A stretch of DNA of 64,000 bases from Rubritalea squalenifaciens DSM 18772 (GCF_900141815.1 NZ_FQYR01000004.1:496001-560000), one strand, 5' to 3'. Counted from the first letter of the stretch, positions 42,104 through 51,630 are shown. Notes: generated by a model not told the origin, from the sequence alone. Numbers and translations: made by a program.

Positions 42104-44230
42104 ATGAAGTTTTTTCTCGCTATCACACTCTTCGCATCACTGGTCCTCATGTCTACCTCTTGTAAGAAAGAGGTAGTCGTAGTTGAGCGCGAGTCTCGTT
42201 TTGAGCCTTTTGTGAAGAAATACAACCGTCACATCAGTGAGTGGCTGAAAGAAAAGCACAAAGCAGCTAAGGAGACTGAGGCAGAGATTCGTGAGAAAAT
42301 TGCGAAGGCTGAGACTCCCAAGCAGAAGGCTAAGTTGGAAAAGGAATTAGCCAATCACATGCGTGAAGTTGAGAAATACGAATATCGTATCTCTCTTGGC
42401 GATTATTTTTCCTTCAAGACTCCAGGTGATCTGCCAGAAGGTCTGGTATGGGAAAATGGGATGGATAACCCTGTTATCGGTGATCCAGCTGCCAAGAAGG
42501 GCGGAACTTTTAATACATGGATTTTGGATTACCCTCCGTCCTTAAGAGCCTTTGGTCCTAATTCTAATAATAGCTTCCGAAGTGAGCTATACGACAATAT
42601 TGAGATCGGTCTGGTAGGTATGCATCCAATTACAGGTGGCTTTATTCCCGGTGTGGCTAAGGAATGGGCTCTAGGTGAGGATGGAAAGACTGTATTCTTT
42701 AAGTTGGATCCTGATGCAACTTACACTGATGGTGTACAGGTTAAGGCTAAGGATTTCATGTTCTACCTCTATGTAAGGCTGTCTGATGATGTTTCTGCTC
42801 CTTTCCAGAAGCAGTATTTCAAAGAGCAGTTTGCAAATATTACGGTTTATGACGAGAGCACTTTGTCTATCAGTTTGCCTGAACCAAAGCCATTGTTACC
42901 CTTTTTTGTAAATATCACTCCTGCTCCTCCACATTTCTACAGTGAATATGGTCCAGACTTTGCTGAGAGGTACAATTGGCGCGTGCAACCTACGACGGGT
43001 GCTTATACTGTTGACCCTAAGGATATAAAGAAAGGTCGCAGTATTAGTCTTACCCGCGTGAAGGATTGGTGGGCTAAGGACAAGAAGTTCTACAAGTACT
43101 CTTATAACGTGGACAAAATTTTCTATTTGAAAATTGCGGAGCCATCCAAAGCATTTGAATTATTCCGTTTGGGTAAGCTTGATAGTTATAGTCTAGGTGA
43201 CCCTAACTACTGGTATGATCGCATGGAAATCCCTGAGTACTTCAATGGTTATATTGAAAAAGTGCAGTTCTACAACGTCTACCCTAGGCCTCCATGGGGC
43301 TTTCATCTCAATGTAGCGGAGAAGCCTTTGGACGATAAGAATATTCGTATTGGTCTCTCTCATGCTTTGAACTTCGATAAAGTGAACACTATCATTTATC
43401 GTGGTGATTCTGAGCGTCTCAAGCAGTTTAGTGAGGGGTTCCAGGAATTTACGGATCCTAGTATCGAGCCGCGTGAGTACTCAGTAGTGAAGGCAGAGGA
43501 AGCCTTCTCTAAGGCAGGGTATACTAAGCGTGATAGTGAAGGTTTCTTGGTGAATGATCAGGGGCAAAGACTTCAGGTTGAGATGTCTTGGTCCACGCAA
43601 CCATTACGAAATCAAATGATGGCCTTGCTGAAGGAAGATGCGCGGAAGGCTGGTGTGAATCTTCTACTAGATGCCCAGCAGCCTACTGTCAGCTACCGCA
43701 AAGTGATGGAGAAGCGCCATAAGGCAGTTTATACAGCTTGGGCGGTCACACCTCCTTTTCCTCGTTACTTCCAGTTCTTCCATTCGGAGAACGCATTTGA
43801 TGAAAAAGGTAACAAGGTGCAGCAGACGAATAATCTGATGATGTACAGTGATCCTGAGATGGACCGCTTGTGTGAGGCCGTTCGCTTCGCTAAGACCAAA
43901 GATGAACTAAAAGATGCAGCATGGAAAGTGCAGAACATTGTTCATGATGAAGCACTATTCATCCCCGCATTGAAGAATAGTTATTCAAGACTAGCACATT
44001 GGAGGTGGATGAAGTGGCCTGACACAAAATATTATGAGTTCTGCTCACCGATTACAGCTATTCCCAGTGAAAGCTATTTATATTGGATTGATGAAGAGCT
44101 GAAGGAAGAGACTCTCAGAGCCAAGAAGGATGGAGTCAAACTTCCTGAAAAGAATAACCTCTTCGATCTCTATCGAGATGGCATTCCATCAGTTGAGATA
44201 TTGGAGCAGCGTGAAGTCAAAAAGAACTAA
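42104..44230 (+). CDS. yejA: YejA-type peptide-binding lipoprotein with a coiled-coil neck
   Basis: 708 residues. Lipobox LMSTSC gives a lipidated Cys20. A strongly helical, charged stretch (about residues 38-100, for example KAAKETEAEIREKIAKAE) looks like a coiled-coil neck between the lipid anchor and the binding domain. The binding domain starts LPEGLVWENGMDNP and contains GGTFNTWILDYPPSLRAFGP, typical of YejA. It is about 100 residues longer than E. coli YejA. Together with extended YejB and YejE it suggests a taller periplasmic complex. Confidence 0.88.
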   Translation: MKFFLAITLFASLVLMSTSCKKEVVVVERESRFEPFVKKYNRHISEWLKEKHKAAKETEAEIREKIAKAETPKQKAKLEKELANHMREVEKYEYRISLGDYFSFKTPGDLPEGLVWENGMDNPVIGDPAAKKGGTFNTWILDYPPSLRAFGPNSNNSFRSELYDNIEIGLVGMHPITGGFIPGVAKEWALGEDGKTVFFKLDPDATYTDGVQVKAKDFMFYLYVRLSDDVSAPFQKQYFKEQFANITVYDESTLSISLPEPKPLLPFFVNITPAPPHFYSEYGPDFAERYNWRVQPTTGAYTVDPKDIKKGRSISLTRVKDWWAKDKKFYKYSYNVDKIFYLKIAEPSKAFELFRLGKLDSYSLGDPNYWYDRMEIPEYFNGYIEKVQFYNVYPRPPWGFHLNVAEKPLDDKNIRIGLSHALNFDKVNTIIYRGDSERLKQFSEGFQEFTDPSIEPREYSVVKAEEAFSKAGYTKRDSEGFLVNDQGQRLQVEMSWSTQPLRNQMMALLKEDARKAGVNLLLDAQQPTVSYRKVMEKRHKAVYTAWAVTPPFPRYFQFFHSENAFDEKGNKVQQTNNLMMYSDPEMDRLCEAVRFAKTKDELKDAAWKVQNIVHDEALFIPALKNSYSRLAHWRWMKWPDTKYYEFCSPITAIPSESYLYWIDEELKEETLRAKKDGVKLPEKNNLFDLYRDGIPSVEILEQREVKKN

Positions 44231-44248
44231 GTCTAGGAGGAAGATAAA

Positions 44249-45250
44249 GTGGGAAAATTAGAGAACATTTTAGAGGTCAAAGATCTAGTTACCGAGTTCA
44301 AAACCGATGGTGGATGGCTTAGGGCTGTTGACGGCGTTAGTTTTAATGTACCCAAAGGAAAGACCATCGGGATTGTCGGGGAGTCAGGTTGTGGTAAGTC
44401 CGTGACTTCTATGTCCATCGTGGATCTGCTTCCTAAACCGATGGGGCACGTACGTGGTGGTGAAATCTTTTTTAAAGGACGCGACATCCGGAAAGTGCCA
44501 CATCAGGAATTCTACAAGATACGTGGTGGGCAGATTGGAGTGATTTTCCAAGAGCCGATGACAGCTCTTAATCCGGTTCACAAGATCGGACGTCAGCTCA
44601 TGGAAGTATTACTTCTGCACCGTAAGCTTTCCAAGCAGGAGGCACGTGAGCGAGCGATTGAGATCTTGGACAAGGTTGGTATACCTGCGCCAGAGCGTCG
44701 TGTGGATGAATATCCGCACCAGCTTTCTGGTGGTATGCGTCAGCGTGTGGTGATTGCCATGGCTTTGGCATGTAAGCCAGATCTCATTATTGCCGATGAG
44801 CCGACAACGGCTCTGGATGTGACCGTCCAGGCGGAGATTTTGGATCTGATCAATTCCCTGCAAAAAGAAATGGGAATGTCTGTTATCATGATTACCCACG
44901 ACCTAGGTGTTATTGCTGAGACCTGTGATGAGGTGGTGGTGATGTATGCCGGACGCGTTGTAGAACGTGGACCAGTTAGGGAAATTTTTAAGGATCCAAC
45001 ACACGATTACACACGTTCACTCCTAAAGTCTATTCCATCACTAGATGCTAAGCAGAAATCGGTTCTGGCTACGATTCCTGGTACTGTGGCTTCAATCAAT
45101 AATTTCGTGGAAGGGTGTCGCTTCTGTCAGCGCATGGAACGTAATGAGCTGGACCAACAAAACAAGCGCCCGGCGTTTATTCAGCTTTCCAATGATCACT
45201 GGGTAGAAGACTGCCCAGTATGTAATGCTCAACACCAAACAGTCTCCTAA
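44249..45250 (+). CDS. oppD: Peptide ABC transporter ATPase OppD-type
   Basis: 333 residues. GTG start, with AGGAGGAA six bases upstream. Walker A GESGCGKS, signature LSGGMRQR, Walker [10 protein letters not shown] and switch His in ITHDLG are intact. The C-terminal OppD extension carries four Cys as two CxxC pairs (CRFCQR and CPVC). In other OppD/DppD proteins this region holds four Cys, in some cases an Fe-S cluster, but with different spacing. It is cotranscribed with yejA and oppF and may also energise the minus-strand Opp permeases, which lack their own ATPases. Confidence 0.93.
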   Translation: MGKLENILEVKDLVTEFKTDGGWLRAVDGVSFNVPKGKTIGIVGESGCGKSVTSMSIVDLLPKPMGHVRGGEIFFKGRDIRKVPHQEFYKIRGGQIGVIFQEPMTALNPVHKIGRQLMEVLLLHRKLSKQEARERAIEILDKVGIPAPERRVDEYPHQLSGGMRQRVVIAMALACKPDLIIADEPTTALDVTVQAEILDLINSLQKEMGMSVIMITHDLGVIAETCDEVVVMYAGRVVERGPVREIFKDPTHDYTRSLLKSIPSLDAKQKSVLATIPGTVASINNFVEGCRFCQRMERNELDQQNKRPAFIQLSNDHWVEDCPVCNAQHQTVS

Positions 45251-45260
45251 CATTACGGCC

Positions 45261-46286
45261 ATGTCTAATCTTCTCGAAGTGAACGATCTTAAAATGCACT
45301 TTCCCGTGAAAGGGGGTGTGTTTTCACGCCAGGTTGCCGCAGTGAAAGCTGTAGACGGGGTGTCTTTTCATGTGAAGCCAGGGGAAACACTTGGCTTAGT
45401 CGGTGAGTCTGGTTGTGGTAAGTCGACTCTTGGCAAATGCTTAGTGCGACTATACCAACCAACTGCTGGTAAGATTCAGTTTAGAGGCCAAGATATCAGC
45501 AATCTAAATCAGGGTAGTCTCAGACCTTTGCGCCGTGATTTTCAGATGATGTTCCAAGATCCTGCTGATTCTCTAAACTCCCGTTTTTCGGTCCGCCAGA
45601 TTGTTCGTGAACCTTTAGATATCCAAAAAATTGGAGATAGAGCTTCTCGTGATGCCAAGGTTGACGAATTGCTTGAGAAAGTTGGTTTGCCGAAGTCTGC
45701 TGCTGATCGTTTCCCTGCAGAATTTTCAGGTGGTCAGCGTCAGCGTATCGGTGTTGCACGTGCCATCGCATTGAATCCAGATCTATTAGTCCTGGATGAG
45801 CCGGTGTCTGCGTTGGATGTATCTGTTCAATCCCAGGTTCTCAACTTGCTGGTGGAGCTTCAGAAGGAGATGAACATGGCTTATATCTTCATTGCCCACG
45901 ATTTGGCGGTGGTGAAGCACATCTCAGATAGAGTGGCGGTCATGTACCTTGGCAAGATTGTCGAGCTGGCTGACTCTGAAACGATTTACCGCAATCCTCG
46001 CCACGGCTATACCAAGGCATTGCTCTCGGCGATTCCTCATGCGGATCCGGATCATCATGGTCAGCGCATCCGTCTGGAGGGCGATGTGCCGTCTCCGATC
46101 GATCCACCTAAGGGGAGTGCCTTTGGTCACCGTATCGGTCATCCGCGCTATGAAGAGACCATCGGCCTGGACATGGGGCTGGTCGAAATAGAGCCGGGCC
46201 ACTTTGTCTCCGCTGACCCGTGTAGCCTTACCGAGGAGGACTGGGCGAAAGCCAAGGGGCTGATGAAGGCTCCGACTGCAGTCTAA
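45261..46286 (+). CDS. oppF: Peptide ABC transporter ATPase OppF-type
   Basis: About 341 residues from the ATG at 45261 ([19 protein letters not shown]); a start at 45225 would overlap oppD and adds unconserved residues. Walker [10 protein letters not shown], signature FSGGQRQR, Walker [10 protein letters not shown], switch IAHDLA. It forms the ATPase heterodimer with OppD for peptide import. Last gene of the yejB-yejE-yejA-oppD-oppF operon, followed by a terminator-like hairpin. Confidence 0.94.
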   Translation: MSNLLEVNDLKMHFPVKGGVFSRQVAAVKAVDGVSFHVKPGETLGLVGESGCGKSTLGKCLVRLYQPTAGKIQFRGQDISNLNQGSLRPLRRDFQMMFQDPADSLNSRFSVRQIVREPLDIQKIGDRASRDAKVDELLEKVGLPKSAADRFPAEFSGGQRQRIGVARAIALNPDLLVLDEPVSALDVSVQSQVLNLLVELQKEMNMAYIFIAHDLAVVKHISDRVAVMYLGKIVELADSETIYRNPRHGYTKALLSAIPHADPDHHGQRIRLEGDVPSPIDPPKGSAFGHRIGHPRYEETIGLDMGLVEIEPGHFVSADPCSLTEEDWAKAKGLMKAPTAV

Positions 46287-46305
46287 TTCATTCTAAGATT
46301 TGATC

Positions 46306-46348
46306 TTGCCCTGCAGGCTGAGTACGGCTTGTAGGGCAAACTTGTTTT
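46306..46348 (+). terminator. Probable terminator of the yej/opp operon
   Basis: TTGCCCTGCA (46306-46315) and TGTAGGGCAA (46330-46339) pair with one wobble; T-rich sequence follows. Confidence 0.6.
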
Positions 46349-46401
46349 CTGGTTTTAGTTGCCTGATGGCCGGCTAACTGATTTGTTATTGAGCAATCAT
46401 T

Positions 46402-47283
46402 ATGGCTATACCTCAAAGTACGATTGCGCTTGTTTACGACTATGACCAGACCTTGAGTCCGCGCTACATGCAGGACGAGGTGCTCTTCCCGGAATTCGGG
46501 ATCAACCCGGCTTCCTTTTGGGAGAAGTGTAATAATTTGGTCAGGGAGATGAGCTGGGACGGTGAGCTGGCCTACCTGAAGTGCATGCTGGATTATCTAG
46601 CGATGGATGGAGTTTCCAATGAGAAGCTCAAGCAGCTGGGCGCGAACCTTAGCTTCTTCCCGGGACTTCCAGACATGTTCGAGGAGATCGAAGATGCCTG
46701 CCTGAATGCAGCCCACAAGGCAGCAGGGGTAAAGATCGAGCACTACATTGTTTCGTCTGGTCTCAAGGCTCTCGTGGATGGATCCAGTCTGGCGAAGTAT
46801 TTCAAGAAGGTCTATGGCTGTGAGTTTGGTGAGGATGAGAACGGCGTGATCAGCTTTCCGAAGCGGGCAATCTCCCACACGACCAAGACGCAGTATCTGT
46901 TCCGCATAAACAAAGGGCTTCTGGAGTATGGTCAGGATGTGAATGACCACATGCCCTCAGAGCTACGCCCGATTCCTTTTGAGAATATGGTCTATGTGGG
47001 GGATGGACCTACAGATGTGCCCTGTTTCACGGTGATGAAGAAAAACGGAGGTCATGCCATCGCTGTTTACAACCCTGAAGATGAATCCCGCAGTAGCTTC
47101 AAGAAGTGCTTCCAGCTCAGTGCCAGCGCGGATCGCGTGAAGCACATTGCTCCTGCTGACTACAGGAAGGGGAGCCATCTGCGATTGATTCTGGAGCAAT
47201 TGGTTACTGATATGGCGGACCGTATCCTCCTCCACAGGCAGGAGGAGAAGGACAGCAAGACGATCTCGGCGCCGACATTCTGA
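46402..47283 (+). CDS. HAD-superfamily phosphatase
   Basis: 293 residues, cytosolic. HAD motif I is VYDYDQTLSP (nucleophile Asp and acid Asp, DxDxT), motif II is in HYIVSSGLKAL, and motif IV is VGDGPTDVPCF. These residues support phosphohydrolase or phosphoserine-phosphatase-like activity. The physiological substrate cannot be read from sequence. It lies between the peptide-import operon and mpl on the same strand. Confidence 0.8.
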   Translation: MAIPQSTIALVYDYDQTLSPRYMQDEVLFPEFGINPASFWEKCNNLVREMSWDGELAYLKCMLDYLAMDGVSNEKLKQLGANLSFFPGLPDMFEEIEDACLNAAHKAAGVKIEHYIVSSGLKALVDGSSLAKYFKKVYGCEFGEDENGVISFPKRAISHTTKTQYLFRINKGLLEYGQDVNDHMPSELRPIPFENMVYVGDGPTDVPCFTVMKKNGGHAIAVYNPEDESRSSFKKCFQLSASADRVKHIAPADYRKGSHLRLILEQLVTDMADRILLHRQEEKDSKTISAPTF

Positions 47284-47380
47284 GTGGTTCACAGTGAGAG
47301 ATTCGTGATCAGTAGGCAGGATGTGACGTTTTGGTGTTGCTTTGCCGCCTGAAGCTGCGTGTCATGGGGCATCCGAGACG

Positions 47381-48790
47381 ATGAGCGAGAAGAAGAATTT
47401 TCATTTTGTGGGAGTTTGTGGCACGGCCATGGGCTCAGTGGCGGCTGCGATGAAGGCGAAGGGGTACCGTGTCACAGGTTCTGACCAGAACGTGTACCCG
47501 CCCATGTCTACTTTTCTTGAGCAGCAGGGGGTGGAGATTTCTTCCGGATTCAAGGCAGAGCATCTGCCTGAGGATGCCGACGTCATCGTGATCGGCAATG
47601 CCATCAGTCGAGGAAATGAAGAGGCAGAGGCCGCGCTGGATCGCAAATTGCTTTACGTTTCCTTACCTGAGGTGCTGAAGGAGCACTTCCTCCGCGGTAA
47701 GCGCAATTTTGTAGTCAGTGGCACCCATGGGAAGACTACCACGACCTCCATTCTTACTTGGATTTTTGAATCGGCCGGAAAGAATCCCAGCCACATGATT
47801 GGTGGTATTCCACGTAATATGGGGCAGGGCGCGCGCTTCACGGATTCCGATTTTGTGGTGCTGGAAGGTGATGAGTACGATACGGCCTTCTTCGACAAAC
47901 GTTCCAAGTTCCTGCACTACCTGCCGGAAGTCGTGGTGGTGAACAACATCGAGTTCGATCATGCGGATATTTACAACTCACTTGATGAGATCAAGCTGAC
48001 TTTCCGCCGACTGCTGAACATCGTCCCACGCAATGGCATGGCTTTTGTCAATGGAGACTGTCCGAATAGTCTCGATGTTGCTCAGGGGGCTCCCGCTCCA
48101 ATGACGACCGTTGGTCTAGCTGATAGCTGTGATATCCAAATCAAGGATGTCGCCTACGAGGGAGTGACCAGTAGCTTCACTCTTGAGGGCGAACGTTACT
48201 CGATTCCAATGTCTGGTGAGTTTAATGTGAGAAATGCAGCCATGGCTGTATGCTCGGCACTCTTTGCTGGTCTGACTCCGGATGAGGTTCGTGTAGGCTT
48301 GCTTGGCTTTGAGGGTATCGCCCGTAGGCAGGAACTTCGTGGCGAAGCGCGCGGGGTTAAGGTGGTCGATGACTTTGCGCACCACCCAACAGCGATCCAG
48401 CAGGCAGCGGATGCCATCAGGCAGAAATACGATCCCAAGCGTCTCTGGGTGATTTTCGAACCGCGCTCTAACACAACCAGGAGAAATGTTTTCCAGAATG
48501 AGCTGGCAGATGCCCTGTCTCGCGCTGATCTGGCGATTGTGGCTGCAGTGCCCAATCCTGAGAAGGTGGCAGAGAGTGACCGACTCAGTCCAGAGAAGCT
48601 GATTGCAGATATTGAGGCTCAGGGGACCCACGGGTGGTTCCTTCACACCGTGGATGAGATTGTTGCCAAAGTCACCGAACTAGCAGAGGAAGGTGATGTC
48701 GTGGCAGTACTCAGCAATGGTGGTTTCGGTGGCGTGCACGACAAATTGTTGGCATCCTTGGAAGCCTCTGCTAAGCAGGGTGCACTATGA
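47381..48790 (+). CDS. mpl: UDP-MurNAc:L-Ala-gamma-D-Glu-meso-DAP ligase (murein recycling)
   Basis: About 469 residues from the ATG at 47381; a TTG at 47342 is in frame but unlikely. Mur-ligase ATP motif SGTHGKTTTTSILTW. The features GVCGTAMGS, TGSDQNVYPPMS, EGDEYDTAFFDKRSK and LSNGGFGGVHDKLL distinguish Mpl from MurC. It joins recycled murein tripeptide to UDP-MurNAc. It lies next to peptide-import genes, which fits uptake and reuse of murein peptides, as inference. Its TGA overlaps the next ATG as ATGA. Confidence 0.95.
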   Translation: MSEKKNFHFVGVCGTAMGSVAAAMKAKGYRVTGSDQNVYPPMSTFLEQQGVEISSGFKAEHLPEDADVIVIGNAISRGNEEAEAALDRKLLYVSLPEVLKEHFLRGKRNFVVSGTHGKTTTTSILTWIFESAGKNPSHMIGGIPRNMGQGARFTDSDFVVLEGDEYDTAFFDKRSKFLHYLPEVVVVNNIEFDHADIYNSLDEIKLTFRRLLNIVPRNGMAFVNGDCPNSLDVAQGAPAPMTTVGLADSCDIQIKDVAYEGVTSSFTLEGERYSIPMSGEFNVRNAAMAVCSALFAGLTPDEVRVGLLGFEGIARRQELRGEARGVKVVDDFAHHPTAIQQAADAIRQKYDPKRLWVIFEPRSNTTRRNVFQNELADALSRADLAIVAAVPNPEKVAESDRLSPEKLIADIEAQGTHGWFLHTVDEIVAKVTELAEEGDVVAVLSNGGFGGVHDKLLASLEASAKQGAL

Positions 48791-49245
48791 TGAAATCATT
48801 TTTTGCTGCCTGTGCAGCAGTGTCGCTATTCTCAATGGTCTCTGCTGCCGAAGTGCAGACCAAGGAGGGCAAGTGTGTGCTCCAAGAGAGCAATGGCTTC
48901 GACAAGGACAAGGTGGTCCAAGTGGAAGTGGGTAAGGTGGTGAAGGGAACCTGTAAGTTCTATCTTTCCGATTTCTTCGGTAAAAAGATCATCAATGCCA
49001 ATATAGACATTAAGAACACCGCTGATAAGCCGATGCACTGCCATTACTACGTGGCGTTTTTCAGTGAGTCAGGTGAGCTCATCGGTTGCGCCGGACAGGG
49101 GAGTTTCAGTAAAGAGGGACTAGCCGCTGGTGAAAAAACGATGCTAGGTTCTTGCCTGATTCCCGTGCCAGAGGGCTTTCACGAAAAAGCGGTCAGCTAC
49201 AAGATCACCTTCTACGAAGACGAGAAGCAGATAGGGAAGAAGTAG
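48787..49245 (+). CDS. Secreted protein of unknown function coupled to mpl
   Basis: 152 residues with a signal peptide ending near VSAAEVQ. The mature part is a beta-rich single domain (for example NANIDIKNTADKPMHCHYYV, FYEDEKQ) with several Cys, resembling soluble extracellular sandwich folds. I recognise no family. It overlaps mpl by ATGA, so it is translationally coupled to a murein-recycling enzyme; a periplasmic or cell-wall role is inferred from that. Confidence 0.75.
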   Translation: MMKSFFAACAAVSLFSMVSAAEVQTKEGKCVLQESNGFDKDKVVQVEVGKVVKGTCKFYLSDFFGKKIINANIDIKNTADKPMHCHYYVAFFSESGELIGCAGQGSFSKEGLAAGEKTMLGSCLIPVPEGFHEKAVSYKITFYEDEKQIGKK

Positions 49246-49344
49246 AGTGTATTCTCAGCTTGGCTAAGCTGCTACTGTGAGATTTATCGAGACTTGATCT
49301 TTATTTGATAGTCTCAGTAAACTGCGTGATAAGTTCTATAGAGT

Positions 49345-49872
49345 ATGGGGGCTGACAGATACATCTATTGGGTCAAAAATTCCCACGTAAGCCGGATGAT
49401 GGACAATTATTCTCCCGAAGTTGGGTGGGTGAGTAATGTGAGTAAATTAGCAGATGAAGGGGTATATGGTGGTAAGATTCTAACCGAAACTAAGGTCTGG
49501 TATGGTTGTGTGTTGAATCTACTGAATAATATCCATCCTACATCATCGAATGAATCGGTCAGGAATCTAACTGAGATATTTGAGATTATTCAGCATTGCC
49601 CGACAAAGAACAATCTAGATGGAGTTGAGCTATTTCTAGATTGGGAAGTTTATAATGAGGATTGGGATATCTATAATTATGCCTTAGATCTTGAGAGAAG
49701 TAGGCATCTTCAAATGCTGGCTAAATCAATATTGGTATCGGATGTCATTTCCTGTTTCTCTCGGGAAAATTTTAGCTACTTACAGAGATGTGAGCGCGAT
49801 ATTCACAATTTGGTGCATGCTTTGTATTGGAAGCCGCATGACGCGCATGTAGTTTTCTGCGTATGTTGGTAA
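49345..49872 (+). CDS. Orphan protein of unknown function
   Basis: 175 residues, no signal peptide, no membrane segment, no motif I recognise. Rich in Asn, Trp, Tyr and His, and the coding sequence is clearly more AT-rich than the neighbours. It stands between mpl's coupled gene and a converging isomerase gene. The local composition suggests an acquired or fast-evolving gene. It could also be a non-functional remnant, but the open frame is intact. Confidence 0.5.
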   Translation: MGADRYIYWVKNSHVSRMMDNYSPEVGWVSNVSKLADEGVYGGKILTETKVWYGCVLNLLNNIHPTSSNESVRNLTEIFEIIQHCPTKNNLDGVELFLDWEVYNEDWDIYNYALDLERSRHLQMLAKSILVSDVISCFSRENFSYLQRCERDIHNLVHALYWKPHDAHVVFCVCW

Positions 49873-49943
49873 TTTTAAGCTCAGGTTACCACTTCTTCTT
49901 GATTGGTAAGCTATGAGCATTTCCTGAGATCATGGAATGATAG

Positions 49944-50870
49944 TTACAAAGTCTCAGGAAAAGCAGCTTTCCAGACTTCAAGGGCCTGCTTGATTTCTTC
50001 CTTGTCGCGGGATGGGCTGAGTTCCCAGGTGTGCGGGAGTGAGGGGTCTACGTGCTGGAGGAGAGATTTAAAATCCAGTTCTCCGGTGAGTGGGACGCGG
50101 TGATCGCGTTTCGGTGGGTAGACGTCGTGCACGTGGCAGCCGATCAGGTAGGGCTCCATAGTTGCCAGCCATTCCTTGTGGTCTAGCAGATGGATGTTGT
50201 GCTTCAGTTGGACGTGTCCGAAATCATGCCAATAGCCAACCCAAGGATTGTCCTTGAAGTGCTCTTGGAGAGCGATCATCTCAGTCTCTGTGGGCATGTC
50301 CTCGTAGCGGGAGCGAGACTCGACAGCGAGTCTAACACCCAGTTCAGCAGCTTTCTCGGCGATTTGCTCGAGTGCCTCGATGGCTCGGCTGTAGTAGAGT
50401 TTACCTTTCTTGGCACGTCTCTTGATGAACTTGGCTTTGAGTCTTTCGTACTTCTTTGTCTCGTCTTGCTCCTCCTCGACCATGGCGGTGAGCTTCTTGG
50501 TCCAGCGGGCAGGATTCATGGGGACGGATCCCATGTGGAGCACCATGTAGTCGGCCTCGAACTGGGCGGCTACATCGAGAGTCTTGAGTGTGAGTTCCAT
50601 CGCCCGTTTGCGATCGTAGGGGCGGTGGGAGGTATACTCGTAGGCGTCAGGCGCATCGATCATGACCTCCACGGGGGAAGGGAAGTAGTTGTGCACGCCA
50701 CAGCAGTTAAACTTGCCTGCCTTGAAGGCGCTCTGCAGGCCGGGTAGCTTGGTGATCATCATGCCGTGCGAGAGCTCGATGTTGGTGAAGCCCATTTCGA
50801 CAATTTCATCGATCATTTCCTCGCCACAGGTGTGGCGGGAGTTGTTCCAGCATGTAGAGAAAGATAACAC
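49944..50870 (-). CDS. Sugar phosphate isomerase/epimerase-like TIM barrel
   Basis: 308 residues. Xylose-isomerase-like/AP-endonuclease-2 fold: N-terminal FTNIELSHG, the likely metal ligands in AVESRSRYEDMP (Glu), WHDFGHVQ (Asp, His), GCHVHDVYPP (His) and TWELSP (Glu). These proteins isomerise or epimerise sugars or related compounds; the substrate is unknown here. It is the last gene of a minus-strand group with bamD, lptE and rsmI. Confidence 0.8.
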   Translation of the reverse strand: MLSFSTCWNNSRHTCGEEMIDEIVEMGFTNIELSHGMMITKLPGLQSAFKAGKFNCCGVHNYFPSPVEVMIDAPDAYEYTSHRPYDRKRAMELTLKTLDVAAQFEADYMVLHMGSVPMNPARWTKKLTAMVEEEQDETKKYERLKAKFIKRRAKKGKLYYSRAIEALEQIAEKAAELGVRLAVESRSRYEDMPTETEMIALQEHFKDNPWVGYWHDFGHVQLKHNIHLLDHKEWLATMEPYLIGCHVHDVYPPKRDHRVPLTGELDFKSLLQHVDPSLPHTWELSPSRDKEEIKQALEVWKAAFPETL

Positions 50871-50921
50871 TTCGGGTGATTAAGAATGGTAGCGCCGAGG
50901 ATGCAAGCTAGAAGCGCAGGT

Positions 50922-51587
50922 TTAGCTGGACGGAGCGATGAGAAAGACGATCTCCCCCTTGGCTTTGTGGTGGCTGAAGTGCTCGAAAAGCTCCTGGGCG
51001 CTGCCGCGGTGATACGTCTCGAATTTCTTGGTGAGCTCTCTGGCCACACAGACACGCTGGTCTGGTTTTTCTTTGGCCAGAATCTCCAGAGTGGAGAGGA
51101 TACGGTGAGGAGACTCGAAAAAGAGAGAGGTATGCTCCGCTTCGCAGGCCGCTAAGAGAGCCTTGCCGCGTTTGCCCTTCTTCACCGGGAGGAATCCTCC
51201 AAAGTAGAAGGCGTGTACAGGAAAACCTGAGCCGACAAGTGCCGTAAGGACGGCTGACGGACCCGGAAGGACGGTGTATTCGACTTCGTGTTCGATGCAG
51301 GCAGTGAGCAGGCGGTAGCCTGGGTCAGATACGGCAGGCATGCCAGCATCTGTGATCACCGCGATCTTGGCCCCTTCTTTGGCTTTCTCTATTAGCTCAG
51401 GTACTTTCTTAGCCTCATTGTGATCGTGCAGGGCCACGACAGGTTTAGCGACACCGTAATGCTCTAGCAGCGGACGTGAATGACGGGTGTCCTCACAAGT
51501 GATCAGGTCTGCCTCTAGCAGGGTATCGATAGCTCGGCGGGTGATGTCGTCACGGTTGCCGATGGGTGTGGGTACGAAAGTGACCAT
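50922..51587 (-). CDS. rsmI: 16S rRNA (cytidine1402-2'-O)-methyltransferase
   Basis: 221 residues. Tetrapyrrole-methylase fold with RsmI signatures VPTPIGNRDDIT, DTRHSRPLLEHYG, DAGMPAVSDPGYRL and LPGPSAVLTAL. It 2'-O-methylates C1402 of 16S rRNA using AdoMet. It is shorter than the ~280-residue E. coli enzyme and lacks the C-terminal domain, which is common in some phyla. Confidence 0.93.
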   Translation of the reverse strand: MVTFVPTPIGNRDDITRRAIDTLLEADLITCEDTRHSRPLLEHYGVAKPVVALHDHNEAKKVPELIEKAKEGAKIAVITDAGMPAVSDPGYRLLTACIEHEVEYTVLPGPSAVLTALVGSGFPVHAFYFGGFLPVKKGKRGKALLAACEAEHTSLFFESPHRILSTLEILAKEKPDQRVCVARELTKKFETYHRGSAQELFEHFSHHKAKGEIVFLIAPSS

Positions 51588-51630
51588 AGTCGTTTGTAGT
51601 CAGCGGATTTCAGGGGTGGAGCGAAATGCG

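Noticed and set aside
39090-44230. Calling the Yej-like system a microcin C transporter
   Set aside because: Microcin C uptake is a side activity of E. coli Yej; here peptide import is all the sequence supports.
47381-48790. MurC as an alternative name for the Mur ligase
   Set aside because: VYPPMS, EYDTAFFDKRSK and NGGFGG patterns are those of Mpl, not MurC.
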